From: Candidatus Heimdallarchaeota archaeon
GTDB taxonomy: Archaea; Asgardarchaeota; Heimdallarchaeia; Heimdallarchaeales; Kariarchaeaceae
DNA length: 64,000 nt
Direction of reading: 5' to 3'
Assembly (NCBI GenBank): GCA_026702845.1
Contig: JADCLS010000012.1
Location: forward strand, 118,896-182,895
A program made the translations under genes and the position numbers. The notes under the pieces were generated by a model that saw nothing but the letters and a program-made list of their open reading frames with translations, had not been told where the DNA came from and ran no database searches. The stretch's first letter is position 1; every line of letters begins with the position of its first letter. Positions 33,611 through 43,017 of the stretch are shown here, piece by piece.

Positions 33611-36600
33611 TGGCAATAGCAAAAACACAGATGAGAGGTGCTGCAGGAGCACTGGGAATTATAGCTATTCTTCTAGGAGGAATGGTACTCAATGATATCG
33701 GAACAACTTATAGCCCACTTGAAGGCTTGGGAGGAGATGCAATCTATCCAAATAAGAATACTGTCGTCATCGGAGAGGAAGTTATATTCAATGTTCGTGC
33801 ATCACTTTTCTCTAGCACCTATGGAGTGCAGTATCTGGTATGGAACTTCAATGATGGAGACTACATCTACTATTCAGATTCGGAATCATTGATTGTACCA
33901 CATACCTTCTTAAAACCTGGATACTATCTTGTATCAATACTTGCTCTCGTAAGCCCGACTAGTTCCAAGATATTCACTGTTCCAATCACTGTAAATCCTG
34001 TGGAACATGAACTGAGTATCACATCAGTGGATACTGTGACTGAGGAAGCTTCATTCACATTAACTGCATCAAGTAATAGCAGCTTAGATCCCATACTCAA
34101 TTATATCTGGGATATGGGTGATGGTAATAACAAAATCGGTAAACGAATTGATTACGCATATGAAAATGCAGGAGAGTATACTGTTCGATTACGTGGATAC
34201 ACCAATGATAGTGTGGCCTATGTAGCTTTTAAAACGATAACTGTGACTAATATTCTTCCCGTGGTGGATTTCTCAGCCAATAAAAGTGTACTTCCAGATG
34301 AGATGGTGGATTTCAAGGCTGAGGTTGCTGATACCTATCATGACCTATTGAATATGCGGTATATATGGTCTTTTGGGGATGGATTGATGGATCAGGGCAA
34401 GGAAGTCAGTCATATGTATACCCATGATGGGGAGTACAATGTAACTCTCACTGTGATAGATAATGCTGGAGCTATGGAAAATAAAACCCGTACTATAACA
34501 GTGGAGAATATGTCACCTATCATCAACTGGATCTACACAGAGCGAAATTATTATTTAGAGGGTGAGACTGTTACTGCTTATGCAGATATTGATGAAAGCA
34601 ATCTAGACGTGCTGGATTATGACTGGAACGTTCCTGCAGATGGCAAGGCAATTTCAATCCCGTATTTTATCGATGGAGAACATTATCTAAATTTGACTGT
34701 AAGTGATTTATCTAATGCCAAATCTAGCGCATCAGGTAGTAATTTCACGGTGATTAATACCAAACCCTATGCATCATTAATTTCAGCTACCGCATCTTAT
34801 AATATCACAATTATCACTTGGGGAACCCTTGGAGCAGATGCTAATATCACTCTTTACGGAGAAGGTAATTACCTGACTCATCTCACCTTGAATAACTCAT
34901 ATTCATCATATAATCCAGCTAATAAAGTATTATTAGATTCTGTTTCACAAGATCTTGACGAATACTATGAGATACAGGTGGATGGTGATCACACCGAAGC
35001 CTATGAGTTAAATGTGCAAATTCGCTTTGAAACTGAATACGGTAGCACTGCTGTGATCAAGACTCTGAATAGTGAATGTACACTCTGTGTGTCTGATACC
35101 TACAGATTTCCAGTAGCACCTATTGATAGAGGGATCTATGCCAATTATACCTTCTCAATCTTTGATCCTGGAAAGGATATACTAACCCTCTATCTGAATA
35201 TGGGAACTGAGTTTACCAGTGTATTTCAACCTGTACAAGGTCCTGCAAGTGGAACAATTTCAGTGATTGGAGCATCAAGCATTCCTGCGGATCAGATTAC
35301 GTATTATGTTAAAGATGATGGAGAGTTAAGTTCCAGCATCTATTCGTTACCCTTAATCGATTATGCTGATTTACCCTTACCAACTGAATTCATACTACAC
35401 AATACTTCATGGAGTTATTCCGGACATGTTATAGATTACTATGCTCCTGCTTCATTTCCATTATTTTCCACTGAGATGAGAGCTGATGAAGCAGGATTAT
35501 TCCAAGTTTTCAGTGCTTCAGCCAATCCAACATCGCTGAGCTATGAGTGGCATTTTGGTGATTCAAGTACGTCAACTCAGCAATTTCCAGCTCATAGTTA
35601 TAATACTCCTGGTGAGTATCTTGTATGGGTAATAATTCGTGATGGTAAGTATGAACAGGTTATATCTCAATGGATTACTGTGCATAATGGATTGATGGAT
35701 TATGAAGTATTCATGCAGGGTTCCAGGGTTGAGGGTAATGCAATCAACTTTGATGTCCTTGGAGATAGTACTCTAAAATATATCTGGGAATTTGATGATG
35801 AAACCTGGGGTTTTGGTATGAGTACTACACATGCTTTCACACTAGCAGGAAATTATACTGTGAAACTGCATGTATACGATGATTTTGGTCAGCATGAGAT
35901 ATATCAGATGCATACTTGTATCAATAATAAACCCCCTATGCTCAAGAATTCTCTTTCAGGTACATATTGGGGAAATATCGGGGAGCATCTGAATATCTTC
36001 CCAATTATTGATGATAGTCCTTATGATCTTCTTAGAACCAGCTTTTCGTGGCAACTCAAAGAAACTGGAGGAATTGATGGAGATTCCTTTCCTTCTCGTA
36101 ATCTCGATTATAATTTTGAACAGGATGTTTACCCAGTAGTTGTTCCGATATCAGACCCCGATGGTGCTGTACTTCAATACGCTCATGGATTGAGAACATA
36201 CGGTCAAGACTACACGATTTCCGTCAATCCATACTATCATGTCTATGGAGATACTGATCGTGTTGTTGAGATACGTGGCAGTATTTTACCATTTATTGAC
36301 ACACAGGAAATCGGAGATATTGAATTTAGACTTTCAAATTTGGGATGGGAGAAAGTAAGTGGAACTGGTGTGCTCCTTGATAATTTCAGGTTCAGCCTCA
36401 AAGTCAATCTCTCATCAATTGCTGATGAAATAGCAATATTATCAGCACAGGAAAAACTTCAGGAATTTGAAGATCTTAACCCTCGTAATAGTATCTCAGG
36501 GGCATATATGTTGTACATATCAGTAGGTGATCAGTTCAAAGTAACTACTTTAACCATCACTGCAGATCAGGATGGTGATTTTCTATCTGATGATCTTGAG

Positions 36601-39600
36601 ATTCTATATAGTAATGCAGATGATGTAAATCTTAAGTATGATGATAGTGATTCTGATGGCAATAATAATGCAGATCCTGTAGATTATGTTCTAGGTAATG
36701 ATACTGATATGGATGGAATCCCCAAATTTTACGAGGACCTGATGGGAACCTCTGATTTATCTGAGGATAGTGATGGAGATGGTTTAACTGATGGTTTTGG
36801 CCTGTATGGAGAACTCAGTCTTGGTACAAATCCTGCAAAATTTGATAGTGATGAGGATGGACTCTCAGATGGAGAAGAAATAATCGGCTGGCAGGTGCAA
36901 TTGGTAACTGCTGATGGGATAAAAGTGATTCAGGTAAGCTCTAACCCCTTAGTTAAAGATACAGATGCAGATGGTCTTGAAGATTACTTGGAAAGAGAGC
37001 TTCAGATCAACCCAACAGAAAAGGATACAGATGAAGATGGCATGTATGATAAATATGAAAGCAATATAGGTACTTCACTAGTAAATAGAGATACTGATTT
37101 TGATATGCTAGATGATGAATTTGAGCTGACTAGGGCATTTCAAAGCACCTGGATTGATACGGATAAAATCGCCCATACCACAACTTTCTATCTCAACCCT
37201 CTACTCAATGATTCCGATGCAGATGGCATATCAGATTATGATGAAATCTACGTGTATAACAGTACAGGAAGCTCTAAGGATAGTGATCAAGATGGATTAC
37301 TAGATGCCGATGAAATTGCTCTTGGAACAGATATTATGCGTGCAGACACAGATGGAGATGGACTAGCAGATGGCCTTGAGGTCGCGGGCTTTGAAATTCC
37401 TATTGTTCAGATGAGTGGTGGAAAGTATGCTGAGGATGGTTCGGTGATAATCGCACCTGAAGTATACAGCTACAATGTCACAGTGACCACAGATCCCCTT
37501 TCTCTTGACTCTGATGGAGATGGCCTGACTGACTTTGAAGAAGTCACTGGTGAGGGAGGTGAAACCGGAATGGTGAGTAATCCCAAGTCTGTTGATAGTG
37601 ATAATGATGGAATAAATGATTATCTTGATCCAGAACGGTTGGTATCAGATTATACACCAGCTGATATCACCTCTGATATTGATATCACTTATACTGTCGA
37701 TCCAAGCCTATCAGAATCAACCACTGTCTCCACTCTAATCACATCCTTATCAACTGTTTGGGATCTGATGACTGATGCAGCAGATATGGTAGCAGATATT
37801 ATAGATTATACCTGGTACTGGGGAGAGGCATGTTGCTGTTGGGTATGTGCAGATGTGCCTAAATTCAGATCCTGGAGTTCAATTTATACCTATGCTCAAG
37901 ATAAGATACTAGATTTTGTTGAAGATAATTTGGATAATATATTTGCAACTCTGGATCAATGGAATACAGTTATGACAGATACCTTATCCTTCATTGGTTT
38001 TGATTTGGATATAGAAACTAATTCATGGGGGATTCCAGTAGATATCTCACTCTCAGGTTCATTATCCATGATGGTTAAAAATATCGTCGATGTCATTTCT
38101 GATATCATCAACCCTCAGATCAATGTGCAGTTAACGGTTCATGATGATGCAGGTATCAAAAAGATCAAAGTATACCAAGATGGAGGGTATCTAAGAGAAA
38201 TCTCGAATATCAACACAGAATATTATCATATCAATGAGTATTTCAGTACCAGTAAGGATGGATTCAGTTTAGATTCCACTGAGATTGAATTCCATATCTA
38301 TGATATCAATGATAATATCAGAGTGTTGAGCAGAGAAACCAGTGTGGCTACCTTTGCCAGTGATCTACTGGATGATGCCATAACATGGATAGAGGAGACT
38401 GCTGATGCAATAGTTCATGCACTTGAAGATGCCTGGAACTGGGCCATAGATGGCATTGTAGCCCTGGGAGAGGCTGTGGTTGAGACTGTGGAGACTGTGG
38501 TGGATTTTGTCGAAGAAACGATTGATACTATAGCAACATGGATTGAGGAGCAGTTTGCAGCCCTATGGGAGAGTTTCATCCGTTCTATTTTGTATGTGCA
38601 GAGCAGAATCGAGGCAAACATGGAGCTAGCAGGTCAATATATCGATACTGCCTTTGGTGCTTATGAAGGTATCAGGCAAAAAGTTGTAGATGGTGTGGAT
38701 ACTGTGCTTGCACCTGCGGTAAAAATGGTGAATGATAGTCTCACAGATATAAATGAATTCATTGACGAGTATATGCCTCCTTTTGATAAGAGTAGTATAT
38801 TCGGTGAAATGCTGGGATATTTGGATTTTGTGCAGAGTTTGTTACCTGGAGAGATGATCAAGAAAGCCATGGAATGGCTCATGCAGAAAGCCATGGAGAT
38901 ACTGCAGGAAGTAATACAGGAAATCATTGATTCAATGATGGAGAAGCTATTCGGCCCATATTATGATTTATTAATTGATGAAGTAGAGAGCCTATTCAGT
39001 CAATTCATTCCCTATGATGAGAGTGATCAAGGAGAACAAGATATTTCACTTGGTGGTGATGAGGGTAGTTTCATCACAGCTATCCTAGATACAGTAAATA
39101 TGATCAGGGAGATTCCACGTAAGTTACAGGAGATGCTTGAATATGCAGATGGGGAGCATTTCATGATAATTGCAGATGCAATATTTCGTGATGATCCAGC
39201 AAAGGCGATTTCCCTTCATGATATTTTACGTACTATCCTCACAGGTGCTGTTGCATTTGGATTAGCCATGGTTGATCTTTTCAGTTCAGATGAGGAGACA
39301 ATCCCACTCTCACTTGATGGTTTTGAACCTCATGCGATTCGTCTTGATTTGGAAGGAAATGAAATCACTCACTTGTGTATGATGATTGCCCAGTTTGTGG
39401 AGATAGCTATTGATGAGGGGGTAAAATTCTATGAGGCAGCAGATAGAGGAGGTGATAATGATGTAGAGATTGAAGCTCAACGAAAAATAATTTCTGTTGC
39501 AACTGCGTTACATATCATTATCACGACCTTGGATTGGATAATCTCTTTTGGTGAGAATAAAAGCCCCTTCCTATGGGATGATAACTATAATGACATCTTC

Positions 39601-40053
39601 TGCAGAGATTTCACCATGGGTGTGGTTCAAGCTATTATTAATATCATCAACTGTATCGTGGTATATAAAGTGGATAAACCAGTGGAGAAAGTTGTTGACT
39701 GGACCTTCACCGTCATTGACTGGTTAATAAAAATTGGTGATGCAGTATGGTTATCTATCCTCTTCAAAACTGATGATTATAAAAATCAAACCTCAGCAGA
39801 GAAAGATGCAATGCAATGGGAATTGATCGGAGCATGGCTCACCGTTGTACAACAAATTATCTGTGATGTTACTTATCATGGGGCGAAAATAGTGGAAAAA
39901 GTCACCCATCCGGTGCTGAAGGCCATTGCTGTTGGATTATATGCTGCATTGAGTATAGCACGTGCAGGAATAGCTGTTGCAGCTGCTGTTTTTGATTTCA
40001 TAGCAGATCTGAAGGGAGACGAAGAATCTCAACTACTAAATCTACTTATCTGA
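33610..40053 (+). CDS. Giant exported PKD/calcium-repeat protein with long helical C-terminus
   Basis: 2147 residues. The start codon overlaps the stop of the previous gene (TAATG) and follows a strong GGAGG ribosome site in that gene's last codons, so the two are made together. After an N-terminal membrane helix (residues 8-30) come PKD-like beta domains at roughly 45-130, 135-215, 217-302, 305-380, 615-695 and 698-770 (motifs YIWDMGDG, YIWSFGDG, YEWHFGDS). About 13 DxDxDG calcium repeats occupy about 985-1340. A Cys cluster ACCCWVC is near 1406. The last about 650 residues are amphipathic and hydrophobic helices, ending in probable membrane segments. A surface structural or adhesion role is inferred. 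Confidence 0.78.
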   Translation: MAIAKTQMRGAAGALGIIAILLGGMVLNDIGTTYSPLEGLGGDAIYPNKNTVVIGEEVIFNVRASLFSSTYGVQYLVWNFNDGDYIYYSDSESLIVPHTFLKPGYYLVSILALVSPTSSKIFTVPITVNPVEHELSITSVDTVTEEASFTLTASSNSSLDPILNYIWDMGDGNNKIGKRIDYAYENAGEYTVRLRGYTNDSVAYVAFKTITVTNILPVVDFSANKSVLPDEMVDFKAEVADTYHDLLNMRYIWSFGDGLMDQGKEVSHMYTHDGEYNVTLTVIDNAGAMENKTRTITVENMSPIINWIYTERNYYLEGETVTAYADIDESNLDVLDYDWNVPADGKAISIPYFIDGEHYLNLTVSDLSNAKSSASGSNFTVINTKPYASLISATASYNITIITWGTLGADANITLYGEGNYLTHLTLNNSYSSYNPANKVLLDSVSQDLDEYYEIQVDGDHTEAYELNVQIRFETEYGSTAVIKTLNSECTLCVSDTYRFPVAPIDRGIYANYTFSIFDPGKDILTLYLNMGTEFTSVFQPVQGPASGTISVIGASSIPADQITYYVKDDGELSSSIYSLPLIDYADLPLPTEFILHNTSWSYSGHVIDYYAPASFPLFSTEMRADEAGLFQVFSASANPTSLSYEWHFGDSSTSTQQFPAHSYNTPGEYLVWVIIRDGKYEQVISQWITVHNGLMDYEVFMQGSRVEGNAINFDVLGDSTLKYIWEFDDETWGFGMSTTHAFTLAGNYTVKLHVYDDFGQHEIYQMHTCINNKPPMLKNSLSGTYWGNIGEHLNIFPIIDDSPYDLLRTSFSWQLKETGGIDGDSFPSRNLDYNFEQDVYPVVVPISDPDGAVLQYAHGLRTYGQDYTISVNPYYHVYGDTDRVVEIRGSILPFIDTQEIGDIEFRLSNLGWEKVSGTGVLLDNFRFSLKVNLSSIADEIAILSAQEKLQEFEDLNPRNSISGAYMLYISVGDQFKVTTLTITADQDGDFLSDDLEILYSNADDVNLKYDDSDSDGNNNADPVDYVLGNDTDMDGIPKFYEDLMGTSDLSEDSDGDGLTDGFGLYGELSLGTNPAKFDSDEDGLSDGEEIIGWQVQLVTADGIKVIQVSSNPLVKDTDADGLEDYLERELQINPTEKDTDEDGMYDKYESNIGTSLVNRDTDFDMLDDEFELTRAFQSTWIDTDKIAHTTTFYLNPLLNDSDADGISDYDEIYVYNSTGSSKDSDQDGLLDADEIALGTDIMRADTDGDGLADGLEVAGFEIPIVQMSGGKYAEDGSVIIAPEVYSYNVTVTTDPLSLDSDGDGLTDFEEVTGEGGETGMVSNPKSVDSDNDGINDYLDPERLVSDYTPADITSDIDITYTVDPSLSESTTVSTLITSLSTVWDLMTDAADMVADIIDYTWYWGEACCCWVCADVPKFRSWSSIYTYAQDKILDFVEDNLDNIFATLDQWNTVMTDTLSFIGFDLDIETNSWGIPVDISLSGSLSMMVKNIVDVISDIINPQINVQLTVHDDAGIKKIKVYQDGGYLREISNINTEYYHINEYFSTSKDGFSLDSTEIEFHIYDINDNIRVLSRETSVATFASDLLDDAITWIEETADAIVHALEDAWNWAIDGIVALGEAVVETVETVVDFVEETIDTIATWIEEQFAALWESFIRSILYVQSRIEANMELAGQYIDTAFGAYEGIRQKVVDGVDTVLAPAVKMVNDSLTDINEFIDEYMPPFDKSSIFGEMLGYLDFVQSLLPGEMIKKAMEWLMQKAMEILQEVIQEIIDSMMEKLFGPYYDLLIDEVESLFSQFIPYDESDQGEQDISLGGDEGSFITAILDTVNMIREIPRKLQEMLEYADGEHFMIIADAIFRDDPAKAISLHDILRTILTGAVAFGLAMVDLFSSDEETIPLSLDGFEPHAIRLDLEGNEITHLCMMIAQFVEIAIDEGVKFYEAADRGGDNDVEIEAQRKIISVATALHIIITTLDWIISFGENKSPFLWDDNYNDIFCRDFTMGVVQAIINIINCIVVYKVDKPVEKVVDWTFTVIDWLIKIGDAVWLSILFKTDDYKNQTSAEKDAMQWELIGAWLTVVQQIICDVTYHGAKIVEKVTHPVLKAIAVGLYAALSIARAGIAVAAAVFDFIADLKGDEESQLLNLLI

Positions 40054-41388
40054 TAATAGAACCTTACAAAGTCTATAATATGCATTCAGTGAATACTCAA
40101 CAGTTTTAAGGCTGACACGCTCATTGGGAGCATGAGCTAAATTCATATCACTCAATTTTAATTCAGGGTCGAAAAGTGAGAAACCAAACCCCCTTCCACC
40201 AAGATTGCGGATGAATCTTAGATCGGTAGCCCCAGAAACCATAATGGGTACAAAAGTAGCATCAGGATAGTAATCAGAAACGGCTTCTCTCATTGCATCT
40301 AAAAATTCAGAAGTAATCTCACTGTAATTACCATCAGAACCTGAGAACTCGGATTCATCCGGAACCTCCAATATTGCCTCTTTGGCCAAATTTCCCAAGG
40401 CTCGTGATACATGCTTACGAACATATTCATCATCCTGACCGGGCAGGGTTCTGATATCGACATCAATGTAGGCATCTCCCGGTATTACGTTGGTCTTCTT
40501 GCCTCCATGTAGGATATTTGGTGAAATGGTCATTCGACTTACTGCATGGAGAGTTGAGGCCAGAGTGGGTGATTGTTTATGTAAAATGAAGAGGATTATG
40601 CTAAATAATGGTTTTATTCCAATCAAGGATCTAATGATGGGGTTGACTCCGATTCCTTTCATCATCTCACGAACATACTTCAATTCAGCAGGGGCATTGT
40701 ATTTTGATAATCTGTATGCTGCCAGACTTGCCTTCACCACAGCATTATCACTTTTATAAGGACTAGAACCATGACCGGGAGTACCTTTGAATCGAATACG
40801 CTTCCATGCAGTTCCTTTCTCACCTATACAGTAGATGAGCTTGTTATTATCCAAGGGGATACCTCCTGCCTCACTTACAGCATAATCTACTTTCATGAGC
40901 TCAGGTCTATTATCTGCTAACCATTTAGCTCCAAATTCCCCTCCTGCCTCCTCATCTGCAACGATGACTAGAATGAGATCCCCCTTTGGCTTGAAATTCT
41001 CCTTGCTTAGCTCAATAAATGCCTGCACCTGTGTAGCTACAATAAACAGCATATCCATAGTTCCTCTACCCCAGATATACCCATCCTTAATTATTCCTTC
41101 AAATGGATCCTCCTTCCAGGATTCTGGTTTGGCAATAGGTACTACATCGACATGAGCAGGACCCAACATAAGTGAAGGCCCATTCTCAGTTCCCTTGATG
41201 ACAGCTATGAGATTAGCTCTATTTGTATCTGTCTTGATTAACTCTGATTCTATATTATTCTCAGAAAGATAGTCTTGTATGGTGATTATTGACTTCAACT
41301 CATCTCCAGGTGGATTAACACATTGATTCTGAATTAATTTTTGAAGTAATGATACTGCAGCATCTACTGATACCTGTTCTAATACCAT
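40042..41388 (-). CDS. M20-family metallopeptidase/deacylase
   Basis: 448 residues, di-zinc hydrolase of the ArgE/DapE/ACY1/CPG2 group. Metal and catalytic residues: the His and Asp in GPAHVDVVP, Asp in WGRGTMDM, Glu pair in VADEEAGGE, and the C-terminal His in LAHAPNER. The dimerisation lid lies in the middle (after GTPGHGSSPY). Family members remove acyl or carbamoyl groups or a terminal amino acid. YgeY, the M20 member of the bacterial yge cluster, is a relative, but this sequence is not clearly that subtype. The gene is convergent with the giant protein gene and overlaps its end by 12 bases. Confidence 0.85.
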   Translation of the reverse strand: MVLEQVSVDAAVSLLQKLIQNQCVNPPGDELKSIITIQDYLSENNIESELIKTDTNRANLIAVIKGTENGPSLMLGPAHVDVVPIAKPESWKEDPFEGIIKDGYIWGRGTMDMLFIVATQVQAFIELSKENFKPKGDLILVIVADEEAGGEFGAKWLADNRPELMKVDYAVSEAGGIPLDNNKLIYCIGEKGTAWKRIRFKGTPGHGSSPYKSDNAVVKASLAAYRLSKYNAPAELKYVREMMKGIGVNPIIRSLIGIKPLFSIILFILHKQSPTLASTLHAVSRMTISPNILHGGKKTNVIPGDAYIDVDIRTLPGQDDEYVRKHVSRALGNLAKEAILEVPDESEFSGSDGNYSEITSEFLDAMREAVSDYYPDATFVPIMVSGATDLRFIRNLGGRGFGFSLFDPELKLSDMNLAHAPNERVSLKTVEYSLNAYYRLCKVLLSDK

Positions 41389-41728
41389 AAGTGATGTAAT
41401 AGATGTAATTGTTTAAGGATTCCCTCTTTACTTTCGATATTCGTTATTATCCTTAGATTCTTGTATCCAAAATAAACCGATTATTATGGCTGAATTTGAT
41501 AAACGAACTCTTGATGAAAAAAAATGTATTCAATCATGCTGAATGTGATAGTATAATAACAAAATTCAGTGAAATCACCGAAAATAATGAACTAATGCTT
41601 GATTAAAGAGTGGAATACACCTATTGTGTACAGAATTCTGTATACTATTACAAACAAATCGTAAAAATTGCTGGAATTACGGTATGTCTGTACAAATATT
41701 AATTAGGTAATTATTTAGTTTTTTTCCA
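41389..41728. other. 340-base intergenic region
   Basis: AT-rich gap between the leftward peptidase and the rightward thioredoxin-fold gene, so it contains both promoters. It also contains a small frame broken at an A8 run, given separately. I see nothing else. Confidence 0.35.
41486..41606 (+). pseudogene. Possible 40-residue gene with a frameshift in an A8 run
   Basis: ATG at 41486 opens MAEFDKRTLDEKK. In the run of eight A residues (41517-41524) a one-base shift moves to NVFNHAECDSIITKFSEITE and on to TAA at 41604. Both halves look coding in composition and join without loss of sense. If the run is seven or nine bases in the organism, this would be an intact gene of about 40 codons. It could also be a true frameshift or chance. 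Confidence 0.25.
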
Positions 41729-42121
41729 ATGACACCATTAGAGCAAATTGATGATATTGATGAATTCAAACTACTTGTCGATGAGTATGTCAATCTGGTG
41801 GTCATGTTTACCGGACTTGATAGTGCTGCCACAGAAAAATTGGAACCACTACTCGAAGAGCTTAGAGAAGCCATGAATCTTCCCATATACAAGGTTAATG
41901 TGTGGAATGTAGACTTCATCGATATGGAGAAGGAATGTGAGGTCTTCAACCTGCCTTGTCTTTTATTTTTCAAATCAGGTTTGCTTGTCTCTAAAACCAG
42001 CGGATACAAGGAGAGACATGAGTTAAGCATCATCTTCAAACAATTGATAGAGTTAGAGGAAGAAAAAATCGAACTGGCCAATGAACTGGCTTTAACAAGG
42101 AAAAAGCTCATAGGACTATAG
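41729..42121 (+). CDS. Thioredoxin-fold protein without the CxxC active site
   Basis: 130 residues. The strand LVVMFTGLDS stands where thioredoxins have the active-site CxxC and has no cysteine. The helix EKLEPLLEELREAM, strand PIYKVNVWNVDF and the cis-proline segment EVFNLPCLLFFKSG (P76) all fit a thioredoxin fold. A charged helical C-terminal extension (about 100-130) may form a coiled coil. It is therefore probably a binding or scaffold protein, not an oxidoreductase. It is convergent with the longin-like pair, ending 1 base from the neighbour's stop. Confidence 0.6.
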   Translation: MTPLEQIDDIDEFKLLVDEYVNLVVMFTGLDSAATEKLEPLLEELREAMNLPIYKVNVWNVDFIDMEKECEVFNLPCLLFFKSGLLVSKTSGYKERHELSIIFKQLIELEEEKIELANELALTRKKLIGL

Positions 42122-42122
42122 T

Positions 42123-42923
42123 CTATTTCAACCAGTCCTGATTTGCATGTTTGATAGACCAGGTCAAGTAGGTCTCATGAATGAGATCTGCAAATTCCTC
42201 CACGGTATCAATAATCATATCCCTATCATGTTGTGGATAATTTCCCCTGGCAATAACACAGAATTCAGTCAGCCCGATTCTGAAAATGATCCAACCCTCA
42301 TAGATCTCTGGATTAGATTCTGGAATTTTATATTCTCCCAACCAAGCCTTCTCCAAAGGGATCTCAGATAGGATTTGCATCAACAGAGTAATAATACCGG
42401 TTTCCACCTCGGGCTCTGTAAATACCTTTGAGATACCATTGTCCAAATCAGTGAGAAAGAGAAGGTCAAGACTGTAATTCAATCTAATGAGCATATCTCG
42501 AGCATATCCATCAATGATGGGTAATAATGCATCAGGAAAGTTGAGTGTCTCAATAAACTTTGCTAACTCGTCCTGATACATATCCTCGTATGCTAGATCC
42601 TTGGTGAATGTTAAATCCAAAAATTTTTGATGATATTTCTCAACCACTATATTCAATATACGACGAGTGAAGAGTTCATTATCATATGATCCCTGAATGA
42701 TGATATACGTCAGACCCTCATTATCCAGCAAACTAATTTGATATTTTCCCACCTCTATCTCCTTGAGATGCCCCTTCTCCACCTTCCCTAGCTGTTTTGA
42801 GAGAATAACCATGGAATCTATCAATGATACCATCAAATGATTCTGTATAGCTACAGTTTGTCTATCAAAGACAATCAGGCCTTTTCGGCTTTCTTGATTG
42901 TAGACTATCAATCGATGGATCAT
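42123..42923 (-). CDS. Two-longin-like-domain protein, paralogue B
   Basis: 266 residues, soluble. The first about 115 residues show the order strand-strand-helix-three strands-helix (HRLIVYNQESRKGLIVFDRQ, then LMVSLIDSMVILSKQLG, then YQISLLDNEGLTYIIIQGSYD), the longin/roadblock arrangement. Residues about 148-255 repeat a related pattern (DLLFLTDLDNGISKVF, then IIFRIGLTEFCVIARG). It is a diverged duplicate of the gene just upstream on the same strand, with the same length and the same order of blocks. Longin domains in Asgard archaea and eukaryotes act in small-GTPase regulation and trafficking. That role here is inferred from the fold pattern only. Confidence 0.6.
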   Translation of the reverse strand: MIHRLIVYNQESRKGLIVFDRQTVAIQNHLMVSLIDSMVILSKQLGKVEKGHLKEIEVGKYQISLLDNEGLTYIIIQGSYDNELFTRRILNIVVEKYHQKFLDLTFTKDLAYEDMYQDELAKFIETLNFPDALLPIIDGYARDMLIRLNYSLDLLFLTDLDNGISKVFTEPEVETGIITLLMQILSEIPLEKAWLGEYKIPESNPEIYEGWIIFRIGLTEFCVIARGNYPQHDRDMIIDTVEEFADLIHETYLTWSIKHANQDWLK

Positions 42924-43017
42924 ACAATCGTATTCAATTACTATCCATTATAATATCTTATAATATGGAAGGAGAATATGGTAGTTTTTTTACAATTCAT
43001 TTGGTAATTATGCGTTT

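Noticed and set aside
41677..42111. Minus-strand 144-codon frame opposite the thioredoxin-fold gene
   Set aside because: Ser/Leu-rich antisense composition with no motif; the plus-strand frame has a clear fold pattern and promoter.
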